Positions 27,396-36,273 of a stretch of 64,000 bases of DNA are shown here, one piece after another (position 1 is the stretch's first letter; every line of letters begins with the position of its first letter). The notes under the pieces were generated by a model. That model was not told where the DNA came from and did no database searches. It worked only from the letters and a program-made list of their open reading frames with translations. The DNA is from ZC4RG30 sp963812195 (GTDB lineage Bacteria > Pseudomonadota > Gammaproteobacteria > Steroidobacterales > Steroidobacteraceae): the NCBI GenBank assembly GCA_963812195.1, contig CAWEUI010000023.1, forward strand, positions 1-64,000, in the 5' to 3' direction. A program made the translations under genes and the position numbers.

Positions 27396-27849
27396 ATGAG
27401 GGTTTTAGTAGGCTGTGTTCTTTCTGCACTTGCGTTGAACGCAACAGCGCAGACCAAGATATTCGGGTCTTGGTACGTCGGAGCAATGGATGGCTCTGAG
27501 GGGCTACTATGCGGCAACTGGGGCTACAAAGCCGTGGTTCGTTCTTCGGGCAGTTCTGCTACATCGAAAGCGGAAACTGCGTCTACCTGCTCACGAACGA
27601 TACCAATTGTGAAGAAGGCTCTACCTTTCCCGTCTTGGTAAATTCTGATCTCGGTTCGAAATCTGCTGAAGTCAAAATGCCTCCCGATGGCCGAGGGTGG
27701 GCAAACGAGATATATGTTTGCGGATTTCGACGAAATCGACGGCTTGGCCATAGGCGCGAATCGCATTGGCTTTGCCTTTCCACTTCAAAGCGGTCGAATT
27801 TGAAGTCAGCAGATTTGATTTGGCTGGCTCCGATCAAGCGATAGCGTAA
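27396..27849 (+). pseudogene. Secreted hypothetical protein with several frameshifts
   Basis: The ATG at 27396 follows GGGAG and begins a signal peptide (VLVGCVLSALALNATAQ) and FGSWYVGAMDG. The sequence continues in other frames as GQFCYIESGNCVYLLTND, EEGSTFPVLVNSD, FADFDEIDGLAIGANRIGFA and VSRFDLAGSDQAIA, ending at 27849. Joined, these give a ~150-residue periplasmic protein of a family I recall only as hypothetical. At least four indels lie between 27,500 and 27,800. This density could mean real decay of element cargo or poor sequence. Confidence 0.55.
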
Positions 27850-28040
27850 AATGCGCGAGGCCGGCCACAGCCGCCGTACTATCGGCGCAAGGTCGAAAGC
27901 CCGGCAATGATCTAAGAGATTCCCGCCTCTAATCGGGCTACCTGCTACATTTGGGCGACACTCGGGCGCAAAGATTGTTGGGAGGTGGCGCGCTGACCGC
28001 GACTCGACTACCTCCGTAATCGCTGGGTAGCGCCCATGAT

Positions 28041-28062
28041 CTGGGGGCAAGGTAGGGGGCAT
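28041..28062 (+). repeat. Right-end GGGGGCA arm-type repeats
   Basis: CTGGGGGCAA and TAGGGGGCAT match the two repeats beside the integrase and lie 60-80 bases inside attR. Their symmetric position suggests integrase arm sites. Confidence 0.5.
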
Positions 28063-28122
28063 GTTCTCTGATGCAGTCGGACGCGCCCCATCGGAAATCA
28101 GTACTTTAGCCGCTAGATATGG

Positions 28123-28140
28123 TTCCCGGCGGGGGCGCCA
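28123..28140 (+). repeat. Right attachment site (attR core)
   Basis: This 18-bp exact copy of the 3' end of tRNA-Arg has no upstream tRNA body, which marks the right boundary of the element. Confidence 0.88.
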
Positions 28141-28168
28141 TCCGGGCATCCGATGACTATATGAATAA

Positions 28169-28198
28169 GGGGCGCACAGCGTGTCGGCGGTGCGCCCC
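28169..28198 (-). terminator. Rho-independent terminator of the cytochrome c gene
   Basis: GGGGCGCAC and GTGCGCCCC form a perfect 9-bp stem with a 12-base loop, 11 bases after the stop on the minus strand. It is followed in that direction by TTATT. Confidence 0.62.
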
Positions 28199-28208
28199 GT
28201 CCCGGCGG

Positions 28209-29543
28209 TTACTTCATCTCGCGCAGCTTGTGCACTTCCTCGGCCGTGATCGACGACGGCTTGGCCCCAAAGCGCGCGATCACGTAGTTCGACACGTCCG
28301 CAATCTGTTCATCGGTCCACGCCGCGCCGAAGGCGGGCATCGCCGCGATATCGCCGGACGGCGGCAGCGTGCTCGCCCCGCGCAGTACGGCCAGTGCCAC
28401 GTTGGTGGCGGTGGGATCGTTCACGGCACGCGTACCCGTGAGCGTGGTGTGCGGCACATAGCTGCCGGTGCCGGTCCAGGAATGGCAACCCGCGCACATG
28501 CTCGCGAACATCAGGTGACCGCGCGAGTTCGATTCCGCGCCGGCATGGGCCGACGGGTCGGCCGAGGCGGCCTCGAGCTTCGGCGCCGGCAGGTCCGGCG
28601 TGGAAACGGGCGGCACGCTGCGCACGTACGTGACGATGGCGGCCAGGTCCGACGGCGTGAGCTTCTGGAAACTCAGATGCACCGCCTGCGCCATCGGTCC
28701 GAACGCGGAGCCGCGGTCCGCCGAATGGCCGGTCTTCAGGTAATTCTCCAGATCCTCGGCGCTCCACGCGCCGATGCCCGATGCCTTGTCGCTGGAGAGG
28801 TTGTACGCGCGCCAGCCCTCGGCCATGCCGCCGGCGAACTTGCGCTTGTTGTTGAGCCCCTGCAGGGCAGTGCGCGGCGTGTGGCATTCGCCGCAATGTC
28901 CAAGCCCTTCGGCCAGATATGCGCCGCGGTTCCACTCGGCAGACTGATCCGCCACCGGCTCGAAGCGCTTGTCCGGGTTGTAGTACTTCGACCAGATGGC
29001 CATCAGCCAGCGCTGGTTGAAGGGCCAGCTCAGCTTGGTCGCCGGCGGCGTGTTCTTCACGGCCGGGAGGCTGAACAGGTAGGCCTTGATCGCCAGCACG
29101 TCATCATCGGTAAGGAACGTGTAGGAGGCGTACGGGAATGCCGGATACAGGCGCGTGCCGTCCTTGGCGATGCCCTCATGTACGGCGCGCAGGAAGTCCG
29201 CATCGCTCCAGGAGCCGATGCCGGTGTCGGGATCCGGCGTGATGTTCGGCGTATAGAACGTGCCGAAGTCCGTCTCCAGCGCCCGTCCGCCCGCGAACGC
29301 AGCGCCGCCGTCCTTGGTGTGGCAGGCCTCGCAGTCCGCGGCGACGGCCAGATAGCGGCCCCTGGCCAGCGGGTCGGTGTCCTGGAAGTCCGCCGGCACG
29401 CCGGTGGGCTTGCCGTCGTAGTCGGCCAGGGCCACGCGCTTGCCGCTGGCAAAGGCCATCGGTCCGGGCTGCCTGATGACCCACGCCAGCACCAGCCCGA
29501 TGACTACCAGGATGCCGACGACGATGCCTATCCGCTTGAACAT
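28209..29543 (-). CDS. Membrane-anchored triheme cytochrome c
   Basis: The ATG at 29543 follows GGGGGAAGAG and starts one N-terminal transmembrane helix (IGIVVGILVVIGLVLAWVI), leaving the rest in the periplasm. Three c-type heme motifs are visible: CEACH, CGECH and CAGCH. The 444-residue layout matches the cytochrome subunits of membrane alcohol and aldehyde dehydrogenases (AdhB-like). It is divergent from a two-subunit molybdenum hydroxylase, and such cytochromes often take its electrons to the respiratory chain. Met ligands are plausible in each domain but I did not assign them one by one. Confidence 0.9.
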   Translation of the reverse strand: MFKRIGIVVGILVVIGLVLAWVIRQPGPMAFASGKRVALADYDGKPTGVPADFQDTDPLARGRYLAVAADCEACHTKDGGAAFAGGRALETDFGTFYTPNITPDPDTGIGSWSDADFLRAVHEGIAKDGTRLYPAFPYASYTFLTDDDVLAIKAYLFSLPAVKNTPPATKLSWPFNQRWLMAIWSKYYNPDKRFEPVADQSAEWNRGAYLAEGLGHCGECHTPRTALQGLNNKRKFAGGMAEGWRAYNLSSDKASGIGAWSAEDLENYLKTGHSADRGSAFGPMAQAVHLSFQKLTPSDLAAIVTYVRSVPPVSTPDLPAPKLEAASADPSAHAGAESNSRGHLMFASMCAGCHSWTGTGSYVPHTTLTGTRAVNDPTATNVALAVLRGASTLPPSGDIAAMPAFGAAWTDEQIADVSNYVIARFGAKPSSITAEEVHKLREMK

Positions 29544-29989
29544 TGTTCTCTTCCCCCTAATGCCGCTCACGGAGCCTGCGCTCCGCCGCTTGATGCAGCC
29601 GTTATTCTTGCAAGCCGCGCGCCTCGAGGAGCGTACTCGATTGCGCTGCCCACGCCTCACATGAGCCCGACAAAATAACCCATCTGCCCCGGGGTCGTCG
29701 TCAGTGCGGCGGCCAGCGAAAGTGACACGGTCACTGCCGAGACAACAATTTTGTCCTCGTGGCGATGCGATGGAGCACGCCATGCGGGCAACCGCTGATC
29801 ATGGGCGTATACAACGCGACGAAAAATTCTGCCTGGCTGTACCACGAGTCGGACCGGAAGTTGTAATCTGTTGACTCACAAGGCCGGGGCGTTGACAGAG
29901 ATGCCGCCCGGGCAGGGGATTTCGCCGGTTGCGGGGAAGGTCTTTTGGGCTGCGCGCGGGCCAGTGTGCCGCGCATACCGAGGTATCGC
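29544..29989 (+). other. Divergent control region between cytochrome c and hydroxylase genes
   Basis: This 446-base region has no supported gene. It holds a perfect palindrome (29721-29735). TTGACT (~29,872) and TTGACA (~29,893) resemble -35 boxes toward the hydroxylase, without a clear -10 box. Confidence 0.5.
29721..29735. promoter_or_regulatory. Candidate operator palindrome
   Basis: AGTGAC-ACG-GTCACT is a perfect 6-bp inverted repeat with a 3-base spacer in the divergent intergenic region. It suits a dimeric repressor. No regulator gene is adjacent. Confidence 0.35.
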
Positions 29990-30472
29990 ATGAGCTACAC
30001 CATCAACATCAACGGCAAGCCGCGCACGGTGGAGGTCGAAGCCGACACACCGCTGCTGTGGGTGCTGCGCGACGAGCTGGACCTGAAGGGCAGCAAGTTC
30101 GGTTGCGGCATGGGCCTGTGCGGCGCCTGCACGGTGCACATCAACGGCAACCCGTCCCGTTCGTGCGTAACACCAGTTTCCGCAGTCGGCGACGCGAAGA
30201 TCACGACGATCGAGGCCATCGGCGAGAGCGAGGCCGGCAAGAAGGTGCAGGACGCCTGGCTGGCGCTCGACGTCATGCAGTGTGGTTACTGCCAGGCCGG
30301 CCAGATCATGTCGGCCACGGCGCTGCTGAACCGCACGCCCCAGCCCACCGACAAGCAGATCGACGACGCGATGAGCGGCAACATCTGCCGCTGCGCGACC
30401 TACACGCGCATCCGCGCGGCCATCAAGCAGGCCGCCGGCCTGCCCACCGAAGACAAGAGGGAGATGGCGTGA
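29990..30472 (+). CDS. iorA: [2Fe-2S] subunit of isoquinoline 1-oxidoreductase-type hydroxylase
   Basis: This 160-residue iron-sulfur subunit of the xanthine oxidase superfamily has a plant-type cluster loop (CGMGLCGACTVHINGNPSRSC) and a C-terminal four-helix cluster domain with CGYCQAGQIMSA and CRCATY. The ATG at 29990 (MSYTININGKPRTVEV) is the normal family start. It relays electrons from the molybdenum subunit encoded next. The stop TGA overlaps the next ATG. The name follows the family; the substrate is unknown and may be an aldehyde or N-heterocycle. Confidence 0.88.
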   Translation: MSYTININGKPRTVEVEADTPLLWVLRDELDLKGSKFGCGMGLCGACTVHINGNPSRSCVTPVSAVGDAKITTIEAIGESEAGKKVQDAWLALDVMQCGYCQAGQIMSATALLNRTPQPTDKQIDDAMSGNICRCATYTRIRAAIKQAAGLPTEDKREMA

Positions 30473-32745
30473 TGTCACCCAGGGATCTCGATCGCGCGCC
30501 GCGCTCAGCGGGCGCCAGCCAGGCCGGCGTTTCCCGCCGTACGTTCCTCACAGCAGGCGCCGCAGTTGGCGGCGGCCTCATGCTCGACTTCAGTATTCCC
30601 GCGTTCGCGCTTGGCGCAAGCGACGTGCCGGGATCGGCGGCGACGCTCAATGCGTACATCCGTATTGCGCCGAACGGCGAGACGTTCATCGTCAGCAAGA
30701 ACCCCGAGATCGGCCAGGGCATCAAGACCTCCTTCCCGATGATCGTTGCCGAAGAGCTGGATGTCGCCTGGAAGGACGTGCGCGCCGAAGACGCCGAAGT
30801 CGATCCGGTGAGGTACGGCGCCCAGTTCGACGGCGGTTCGCTGTCGATTCCGATGAACTACGACATGCTGCGCCATGTGGGCGCGGCCGGCCGCCTGATG
30901 CTCGTTACCGCCGCGGCCCGCGCCTGGGGCGTGCCCGTGGCGGAGTGCGAGACGGCCGACGGCGTCGTCACCCACAAGGGCAGGAACAAGCGGGCCACGT
31001 ATGGGCAGCTGGCCAGCGCCGCCGCGAGGATCAAGGCGCCGAACCCGATGACGGTGAAGCTGAAGGACCCGAAGGACTTCAAGATCATCGGCAAGGCGAT
31101 CGGTGGTGTCGACAGCCCGCTCATCGTGCAGGGCAAGCCGATCTTCGGCATCGACGTGAGCGTGCCGGGCATGAAGTACGCGGTGTACGAGAAGTGCCCC
31201 GTGTTCAACGGCAAGTTCGTGAGTGCGAACCTCGATGAGGTGAAGGCACTGCCGGGCGTGCGCGGTGTCTATGTCATCAAGGGCAATGTGACTGCGCTCG
31301 ACGCCGGTCTCTACAACGGCCTGACGGACGGCGTCGCCATCGTTGCCGACAAGTGGCACCAGGCGAACCGTGCGCTGGGCAAACTCAAGGTCAAGTGGGA
31401 CGAGGGCGAGACCGCCACGCACTCCACTGCCGGCTTCCTCGAGCAGTCCGCCAAGCTCGCCGAAAGCCCGGCAACCAATTCGGTGAAGAAGGACGGTGAC
31501 GTGGACGGGGCGCTCAAGAGCGCCGCCAAGGTTCTCGAGGCCCGTTACGAGGTTCCGTTCGTCAACCACTCGGCACTCGAGCCGATGAACACGACGGTTT
31601 CCATCAAGAACGGGAAGGTGGAGATCTGGTCACCGACGCAGATGCCGGGCGGCGGCAAGACCGCGGTGTCCAAGACTCTGGGTATTCCGGAGAAGGACAT
31701 CACGCTGCACGTCACGCGCAGCGGCGGCGGCTTCGGGCGCCGGCTCTCCAACGACTTCATGGTCGAGGCTGCCGCCATTGCCAAGGCGCACGGCGGTACC
31801 GTGAAGCTGCTGCGCAATCGCCGGCAGGACGTGCAGAGCGACGTGTTCCGCGCGGGCGGGTTCCACTTCTTCAAGGCTGGACTCGACGCCTCAGGCAAGT
31901 TGGTTGCGTTCCGCGATCATCTGGTGACGTTCTCGAACAGCGGCAAGATGGCCGGTTCCGCCGGCGTGGGTGCCACCGAGTTCCCGGCCGGCTTCGTGCC
32001 GAACCTGGATATCGGCTACTCCATGATGCCGCTGGACATCCCGACCGGCCCGATGCGTGCTCCCCAGAGCAACGTCCTGGCGTTCGCGTACCAGTCGTTC
32101 CTCGACGAACTGGCGCACGCCGCGGGCAAGGATCCCCTGCAGTTCCAGCTCGACCTGCTCGGCCCGGCCAAGGCGCCGACCGTCAGCAAGTCGCAGTTCG
32201 GCACGCAGGTCGGCTTCGACAACGGCCGCATCGCCGGCGTGCTGAAGGCGGTTGCGGAGCGCTCGGGCTGGGGCAAGAAGCAGCTCCCCAAGGGCACCGG
32301 CATGGGCATTGCCGCCTACTACAGCCACCAGGGCTACTTCGCGGAAGTGGCGCAGGTCTCCGTCACGGGCAAGAACAACGACTTGCGTGTCGAGAAGGTG
32401 TGGGTTGCCGCTGACGTGGGTCGCCAGATCGTCAACCCGAGCCCGGCCAGCAATCAGGTGGAAGGTGCCATGATCGACGGCATCTCGCAGGCTCTGGCGC
32501 AGGCGATCACGTTTACCAACGGGCGCGTGGACCAGACCAACTTCAACGACTATCCGCTGCTGCGCATGCACCAGGCTCCGCAGGTCGACGTGCACTTCGT
32601 CATCACGGACAACAATCCGACCGGGTTGGGCGAACCGGCGCTGCCGCCGGTCATACCGGCGGTCACCAACGCCATCTTTGCGGCGTCGGGTATTCGCGTG
32701 CGCACGCTGCCCATCAATAACTCGGAGCTGAAAAATATCTCCTAG
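30472..32745 (+). CDS. iorB: Molybdopterin subunit of isoquinoline 1-oxidoreductase-type hydroxylase
   Basis: This 757-residue periplasmic subunit has a twin-arginine signal (VSRRTFLTAGAAVGGG). The molybdenum hydroxylase features follow IorB: GQGIKTSFPMIVAEELD, MPGGGKTAVSKTLG, SGGGFGRRLSNDF and a late GLGEPALPPVIPA with the expected active-site Glu. The ATG at 30472 overlaps the small-subunit stop. There is no FAD subunit gene, so electrons probably go to the divergent triheme cytochrome. The reading frame is intact over 2.3 kb. Confidence 0.9.
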   Translation: MSPRDLDRAPRSAGASQAGVSRRTFLTAGAAVGGGLMLDFSIPAFALGASDVPGSAATLNAYIRIAPNGETFIVSKNPEIGQGIKTSFPMIVAEELDVAWKDVRAEDAEVDPVRYGAQFDGGSLSIPMNYDMLRHVGAAGRLMLVTAAARAWGVPVAECETADGVVTHKGRNKRATYGQLASAAARIKAPNPMTVKLKDPKDFKIIGKAIGGVDSPLIVQGKPIFGIDVSVPGMKYAVYEKCPVFNGKFVSANLDEVKALPGVRGVYVIKGNVTALDAGLYNGLTDGVAIVADKWHQANRALGKLKVKWDEGETATHSTAGFLEQSAKLAESPATNSVKKDGDVDGALKSAAKVLEARYEVPFVNHSALEPMNTTVSIKNGKVEIWSPTQMPGGGKTAVSKTLGIPEKDITLHVTRSGGGFGRRLSNDFMVEAAAIAKAHGGTVKLLRNRRQDVQSDVFRAGGFHFFKAGLDASGKLVAFRDHLVTFSNSGKMAGSAGVGATEFPAGFVPNLDIGYSMMPLDIPTGPMRAPQSNVLAFAYQSFLDELAHAAGKDPLQFQLDLLGPAKAPTVSKSQFGTQVGFDNGRIAGVLKAVAERSGWGKKQLPKGTGMGIAAYYSHQGYFAEVAQVSVTGKNNDLRVEKVWVAADVGRQIVNPSPASNQVEGAMIDGISQALAQAITFTNGRVDQTNFNDYPLLRMHQAPQVDVHFVITDNNPTGLGEPALPPVIPAVTNAIFAASGIRVRTLPINNSELKNIS

Positions 32746-32827
32746 TCGGTTGGAAGCATAGACGCCGAATCCAGCTGGTAGTGACGCCGGACAAGCAGGC
32801 GCAGGATGGCTTGAGGATCAATGCCCT

Positions 32828-32854
32828 GGCCCCCCAATGTGATGTTCGGGGGCC
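32828..32854 (+). terminator. GC-rich hairpin after the hydroxylase operon
   Basis: GGCCCCC and GGGGGCC (plus inner AA/TT) form a stem about 80 bases after the iorB stop. There is no T tract. Confidence 0.4.
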
Positions 32855-32956
32855 GATCCTTGCTGGCAACTGCTGTCGTCCGTTGACACAGCAGGCACTT
32901 ACGGGGCACGGTTCGGGGCGCCTCAAGTACCGTTTGCTTTGTAAGGAAGCCCCGAC

Positions 32957-34594
32957 ATGAATAGACGGACCTCGACTGCAGTGTATGCGGCTTGGGCATG
33001 CGCGCTGGCGCTCCTGCCGGGTTGCGCCACCACCTCGTATCACAACAGAAGTTTCACGGCGATCATTCCGGATACAGGGTCGGGCAGCTTGCCCGCGGGA
33101 ACCACGCCGGTGGCGCGCTTCGCCGGCAACTTCGATGCCGAAGTCGATCAGCTCTACGCGCAGGGCGATGAGGTTATCGGCTACGCCAAGTTCACCAGTC
33201 TGCTGGCGCCGGGTTTTGCCGAACGTGATGCCCGGCTCGCGGCGCAGGCACGTGGCGCATCGCTGGCACTGATGGCGCAGCCTTCACCGGGCAAGCTGAA
33301 CCAGTACTCGTACATGACTCTCTTCTGGCGCCCCGTCCCCGCGAACGGGTTTCTCTTCGGAGCCTACTATTCGGATCTTCCTCCGAACGCTCTGGGCGCT
33401 GTGGGTTGCCAGAACAATGTCGTCATGCTCGGACCGGTCGTCGCCGGCACCCCGGCGGCGGACATGGGGCTTGCGGAAGGAGACGCCATCATCTTCGTGG
33501 ACGACGTGCGGATCACCGATGCGCGCTCGCTGGACGATGCCCTGGCGGCCAGGGCCGGGAAGCAGGTCCAGATTCGATATCTGCGCAAGGGGCAGCGCCT
33601 GAAATCCACCGGCACGCTGGGGTCGGCGCGTCAGGCAAAGCCGCGGGCTTCCGGTGAGCCGGCGGTCGGCGTTGCGCTGATCGATGGCCCGGTGGACCCG
33701 CAGCTCGCCACCGAGGCGGGAGGCGACAAAGGCGTGTTCGTCGACGGCGTCGACTATGCAACGCCTGCCTGCGAGGCAGGCTTCAGGACCGGCGATCTGC
33801 TGCTTGAAGTCAACGGCGGCAAGATCAAGGATTCGGCCGAGGCGTTGGCGGCCCTCAACAGGGTGCATGGCGAAGCCCACGTTGCCGTGCTTCGCGGCGG
33901 CAAGCCGATGGATGTACTGCTCGCCACCGAGAACCTGCCGCCATCGCGTGTGCGGCTCGGGCTGCGCGAAGCCGCGCCGCTGCGGCCGTGGCAGGGCGCC
34001 GAGGGCAGGAGCTGGACCTGGCTGACCGTTACCGGCATGGCCCTGTCCAACGCCGCTGGCGTGTACGCACAGGAAATGGCCAACGCGCAGGCCCGGGCGG
34101 CGGAGTACAACCGCCGGCAGGCCGCGGCGGCCGCCAATCAAGGCCCCCGCGTCACTTTCAACTCGAGGCGTGGCGGCGGCGATACCGTCACCACCCGCAC
34201 CGGTGACGTCTACCACGTGGATCATCGCACCGCCACGATGCTGATGAACAATCCCGGCTACTACGTGCAGTCCGGACGCCGCGGCAGCATTGAGGTCTAC
34301 AACGCCACCGGCAAGCGCGTGACATTGCCCCCGGAACAGCGCGGGCTACCCATCACCCTTGAAAGCAGTGACTGGATGCGCAACATCAAGTTCGGCGATT
34401 CGCTCAACATGGTGTTCAGTAACCAGGACATCAATCGAGGCGGGATCTCGGCCGGTCAGGACTATTCAGGTTCGTCGATCAATAATCCCGACTGGGGCAA
34501 CGGGGTCTATTACGACACGCAGGACCAGCGTTCGTGGGAGGATGGTACAACCGCCGCCAGGGGTAACCACTACGATACGCAGGGTGGTCATTAG
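32957..34594 (+). CDS. Lipoprotein with two PDZ-like domains
   Basis: The protein has a signal peptide with lipobox LLPGC and 545 residues. Two PDZ-type domains are visible: VVAGTPAADMGLAEGDAIIF with IFVDDVRITDARSLDDAL, and FVDGVDYATPACEAGFRTGD with LLLEVNGGKIKDSAEAL. A hydrophobic stretch (TWLTVTGMALSNAAGVYA) and a Gln/Ala-rich helix follow. The C-terminal part is rich in Gly, Asn and Tyr. No protease active site is present. It precedes an M48 protease lipoprotein and may work with it at the envelope, which is inference from position. Confidence 0.82.
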   Translation: MNRRTSTAVYAAWACALALLPGCATTSYHNRSFTAIIPDTGSGSLPAGTTPVARFAGNFDAEVDQLYAQGDEVIGYAKFTSLLAPGFAERDARLAAQARGASLALMAQPSPGKLNQYSYMTLFWRPVPANGFLFGAYYSDLPPNALGAVGCQNNVVMLGPVVAGTPAADMGLAEGDAIIFVDDVRITDARSLDDALAARAGKQVQIRYLRKGQRLKSTGTLGSARQAKPRASGEPAVGVALIDGPVDPQLATEAGGDKGVFVDGVDYATPACEAGFRTGDLLLEVNGGKIKDSAEALAALNRVHGEAHVAVLRGGKPMDVLLATENLPPSRVRLGLREAAPLRPWQGAEGRSWTWLTVTGMALSNAAGVYAQEMANAQARAAEYNRRQAAAAANQGPRVTFNSRRGGGDTVTTRTGDVYHVDHRTATMLMNNPGYYVQSGRRGSIEVYNATGKRVTLPPEQRGLPITLESSDWMRNIKFGDSLNMVFSNQDINRGGISAGQDYSGSSINNPDWGNGVYYDTQDQRSWEDGTTAARGNHYDTQGGH

Positions 34595-34670
34595 GGAGTC
34601 TTCGCACGGGCGTCACGATTGCCAACAGGCGGGGCGCGATGAGCCTCGATGGGACTTCACCGGGAATCCA

Positions 34671-36258
34671 ATGCGCTTGATTCGCTCCTTGTTCGTCGCC
34701 GGCTATGCACTGCTGGTGCTGGCCGCCTGCGGCACCAACCCGGTGACCGGCAAGCGCGAATTCCAGTTCGTCTCCACGGACGACGAGATCGCCATCGGGC
34801 AGCAGAACTACGCGCCGATGAAGCAGAGCGAGGGCGGCGACTACAAGGTGCTGCCCGAGCTGTCGGCCTACGTGAGCGAAGTGGGCGCGCAAACTGGTGG
34901 CGGCCGACAGCTCCATCCTGGTCAAGGAACGCAAGCTGCCCTTCGAATTCACGGTGCTGGACAACTCCGTGCCCAATGCGTGGGCACTGCCCGGCGGCAA
35001 GATCGCGGTCAACCGGGGCCTGCTCACGGCGCTGGACAATGAGGCCGAACTGGCCGCGGTGCTGGGCCACGAGATCACGCATGCGCTGGCCCGCCACGGC
35101 GCGCAGGCGCAGGAGCGCGGCACCCTGATGAAGGGCGGTCTGGTGGCGGCGCAGATCGGGGCGGTGCTGGGCGGCGTGGATGAGCGCGCCAGCGGCCTGC
35201 TGCTCGGCGGCGCGAGTGTGGGCACGCAGCTGATCACCATGAAGTACGGGCGCGAGGCCGAACTGCAGGCGGACATGTACGGCACCGAGCTGATGAAGGC
35301 AGCCGGCTACGATCCGCAGGCAGCGGTGACGCTTGCAGCAGACCTTCGTGCGGCTGTTCGAGAAGAAGGACCAGAGCTGGCTGGACGGGTTGTTCGCCTC
35401 GCATCCGCCCTCCACCGAGCGCGTGAAGCGCAATGAGGAGACCGTGGCGCGGATCGGCGCCGGGGGTGAGCTGGGCAGGGAACGTTACCAGGCTCACCTG
35501 AAGCCACTGCTGGCCATGCAGCCGGCCTACGACAAGTACGACAAGGCGCTGGCGGCCATGCAGAAGAAGGACCCTGGCCACGGCGAAGGCGCTGGCCGAG
35601 GAGGCCGCCGCGGATGGTGCCGCAGGAGGCCCAGTTCCAGCAGCTGCTGGGCGACATCGCAGTCAGCCAGAAGCACGACAAGGAAGCCCTGGCGTATTTC
35701 CAGAAGGCCCAGCAGCTCAATCCGGACTTCTACGGCTCCTGGCTGGGCGGCGGCGTGGCGCAGTACCGGCTGGGCAACAAGAGCATCGCGCGGCAGTGGT
35801 TGCAGCGCAGCTACGACCTGCTGCCCACGGCGCCGGCGGCGCTGTACCTGGGCAATATCGCGCGCGACGGCGGCAATCCGCAGGCCGCGCTGCAGTTCTA
35901 TCAGGCGGCCGCCTCCACCGGGAATTCGCTCGGGCAGGAAGCCATGCGCGAGGCCGTGCGCATCGACCTGCCGCGCAATCCGTCCCAGTACGTGAGCGCG
36001 CAGCCGGCGCGCGACAATCTCGGCCGGCTGGTGGTTGTGGTCCAGAACCGTGCGCCGGTAGCCGTGGGTTCGATCGGCGTGACGCCGGTGCTGATCAATG
36101 CCGCGGGACAGATCGTGAGCGCGGGTCGCACGGTCAGCATCGCCGGGCCCTTGCAGCCCGGCGCGCAGGTGAGCGTGGATGCGGGAATCGCCGGGCTGTC
36201 ACCCGAGCAGTTGCCGGCGTTACGCCTGCGCATCGATTCCGCGCAGGTCGTTCAGTAG
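34671..36258 (+). CDS. M48-family metalloprotease lipoprotein with TPRs, frameshifted
   Basis: This protein has a lipobox (LLVLAACGTNP), an M48 catalytic domain with the zinc motif GHEITHALARH and the third ligand region EAELQADMYGTELM. A TPR-like segment follows (EALAYFQKAQQLNPDFYGSW) and then a C-terminal beta region. It resembles BepA/YfgC-type periplasmic proteases that maintain outer-membrane proteins. Four one-base insertions (near 34,889, 35,336, 35,576 and 35,604) break the frame. Removing each restores conserved protein, for example EVGAKLVAADSS and VTLQQTFVRL. The product is about 527 residues when repaired. Confidence 0.85.
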
Positions 36259-36273
36259 CAATTGGTGCGCGAA

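Larger units (their letters stand above)
21215..28140 (+). mobile_element. tRNA-Arg-integrated element of ~6.9 kb (integrase, AlpA, DUF3987)
   Basis: The element is bounded by an exact 18-bp direct repeat of the tRNA-Arg 3' end, with further partial similarity outward (GGGCATCCGA on both sides). Gene order is integrase, two small unknowns, AlpA, a 48-residue protein, a DUF3987 protein and small genes, then a secreted cargo segment. The first genes are chained by four-base overlaps. No capsid, tail, conjugation or recognisable terminase large subunit is present. It therefore resembles a small genomic island or phage-satellite-like element that would need a helper to move between cells. The 26.2-28.1 kb part is visibly richer in A+T than the surrounding chromosome. 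Confidence 0.88.
27850..28208 (+). other. Right end of the element and junction to the chromosome
   Basis: No gene is seen. The stretch holds the right-hand GGGGGCA motifs (28041-28062), the attR core (28123-28140), then chromosomal DNA with a terminator hairpin for the cytochrome c gene. Confidence 0.6.
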
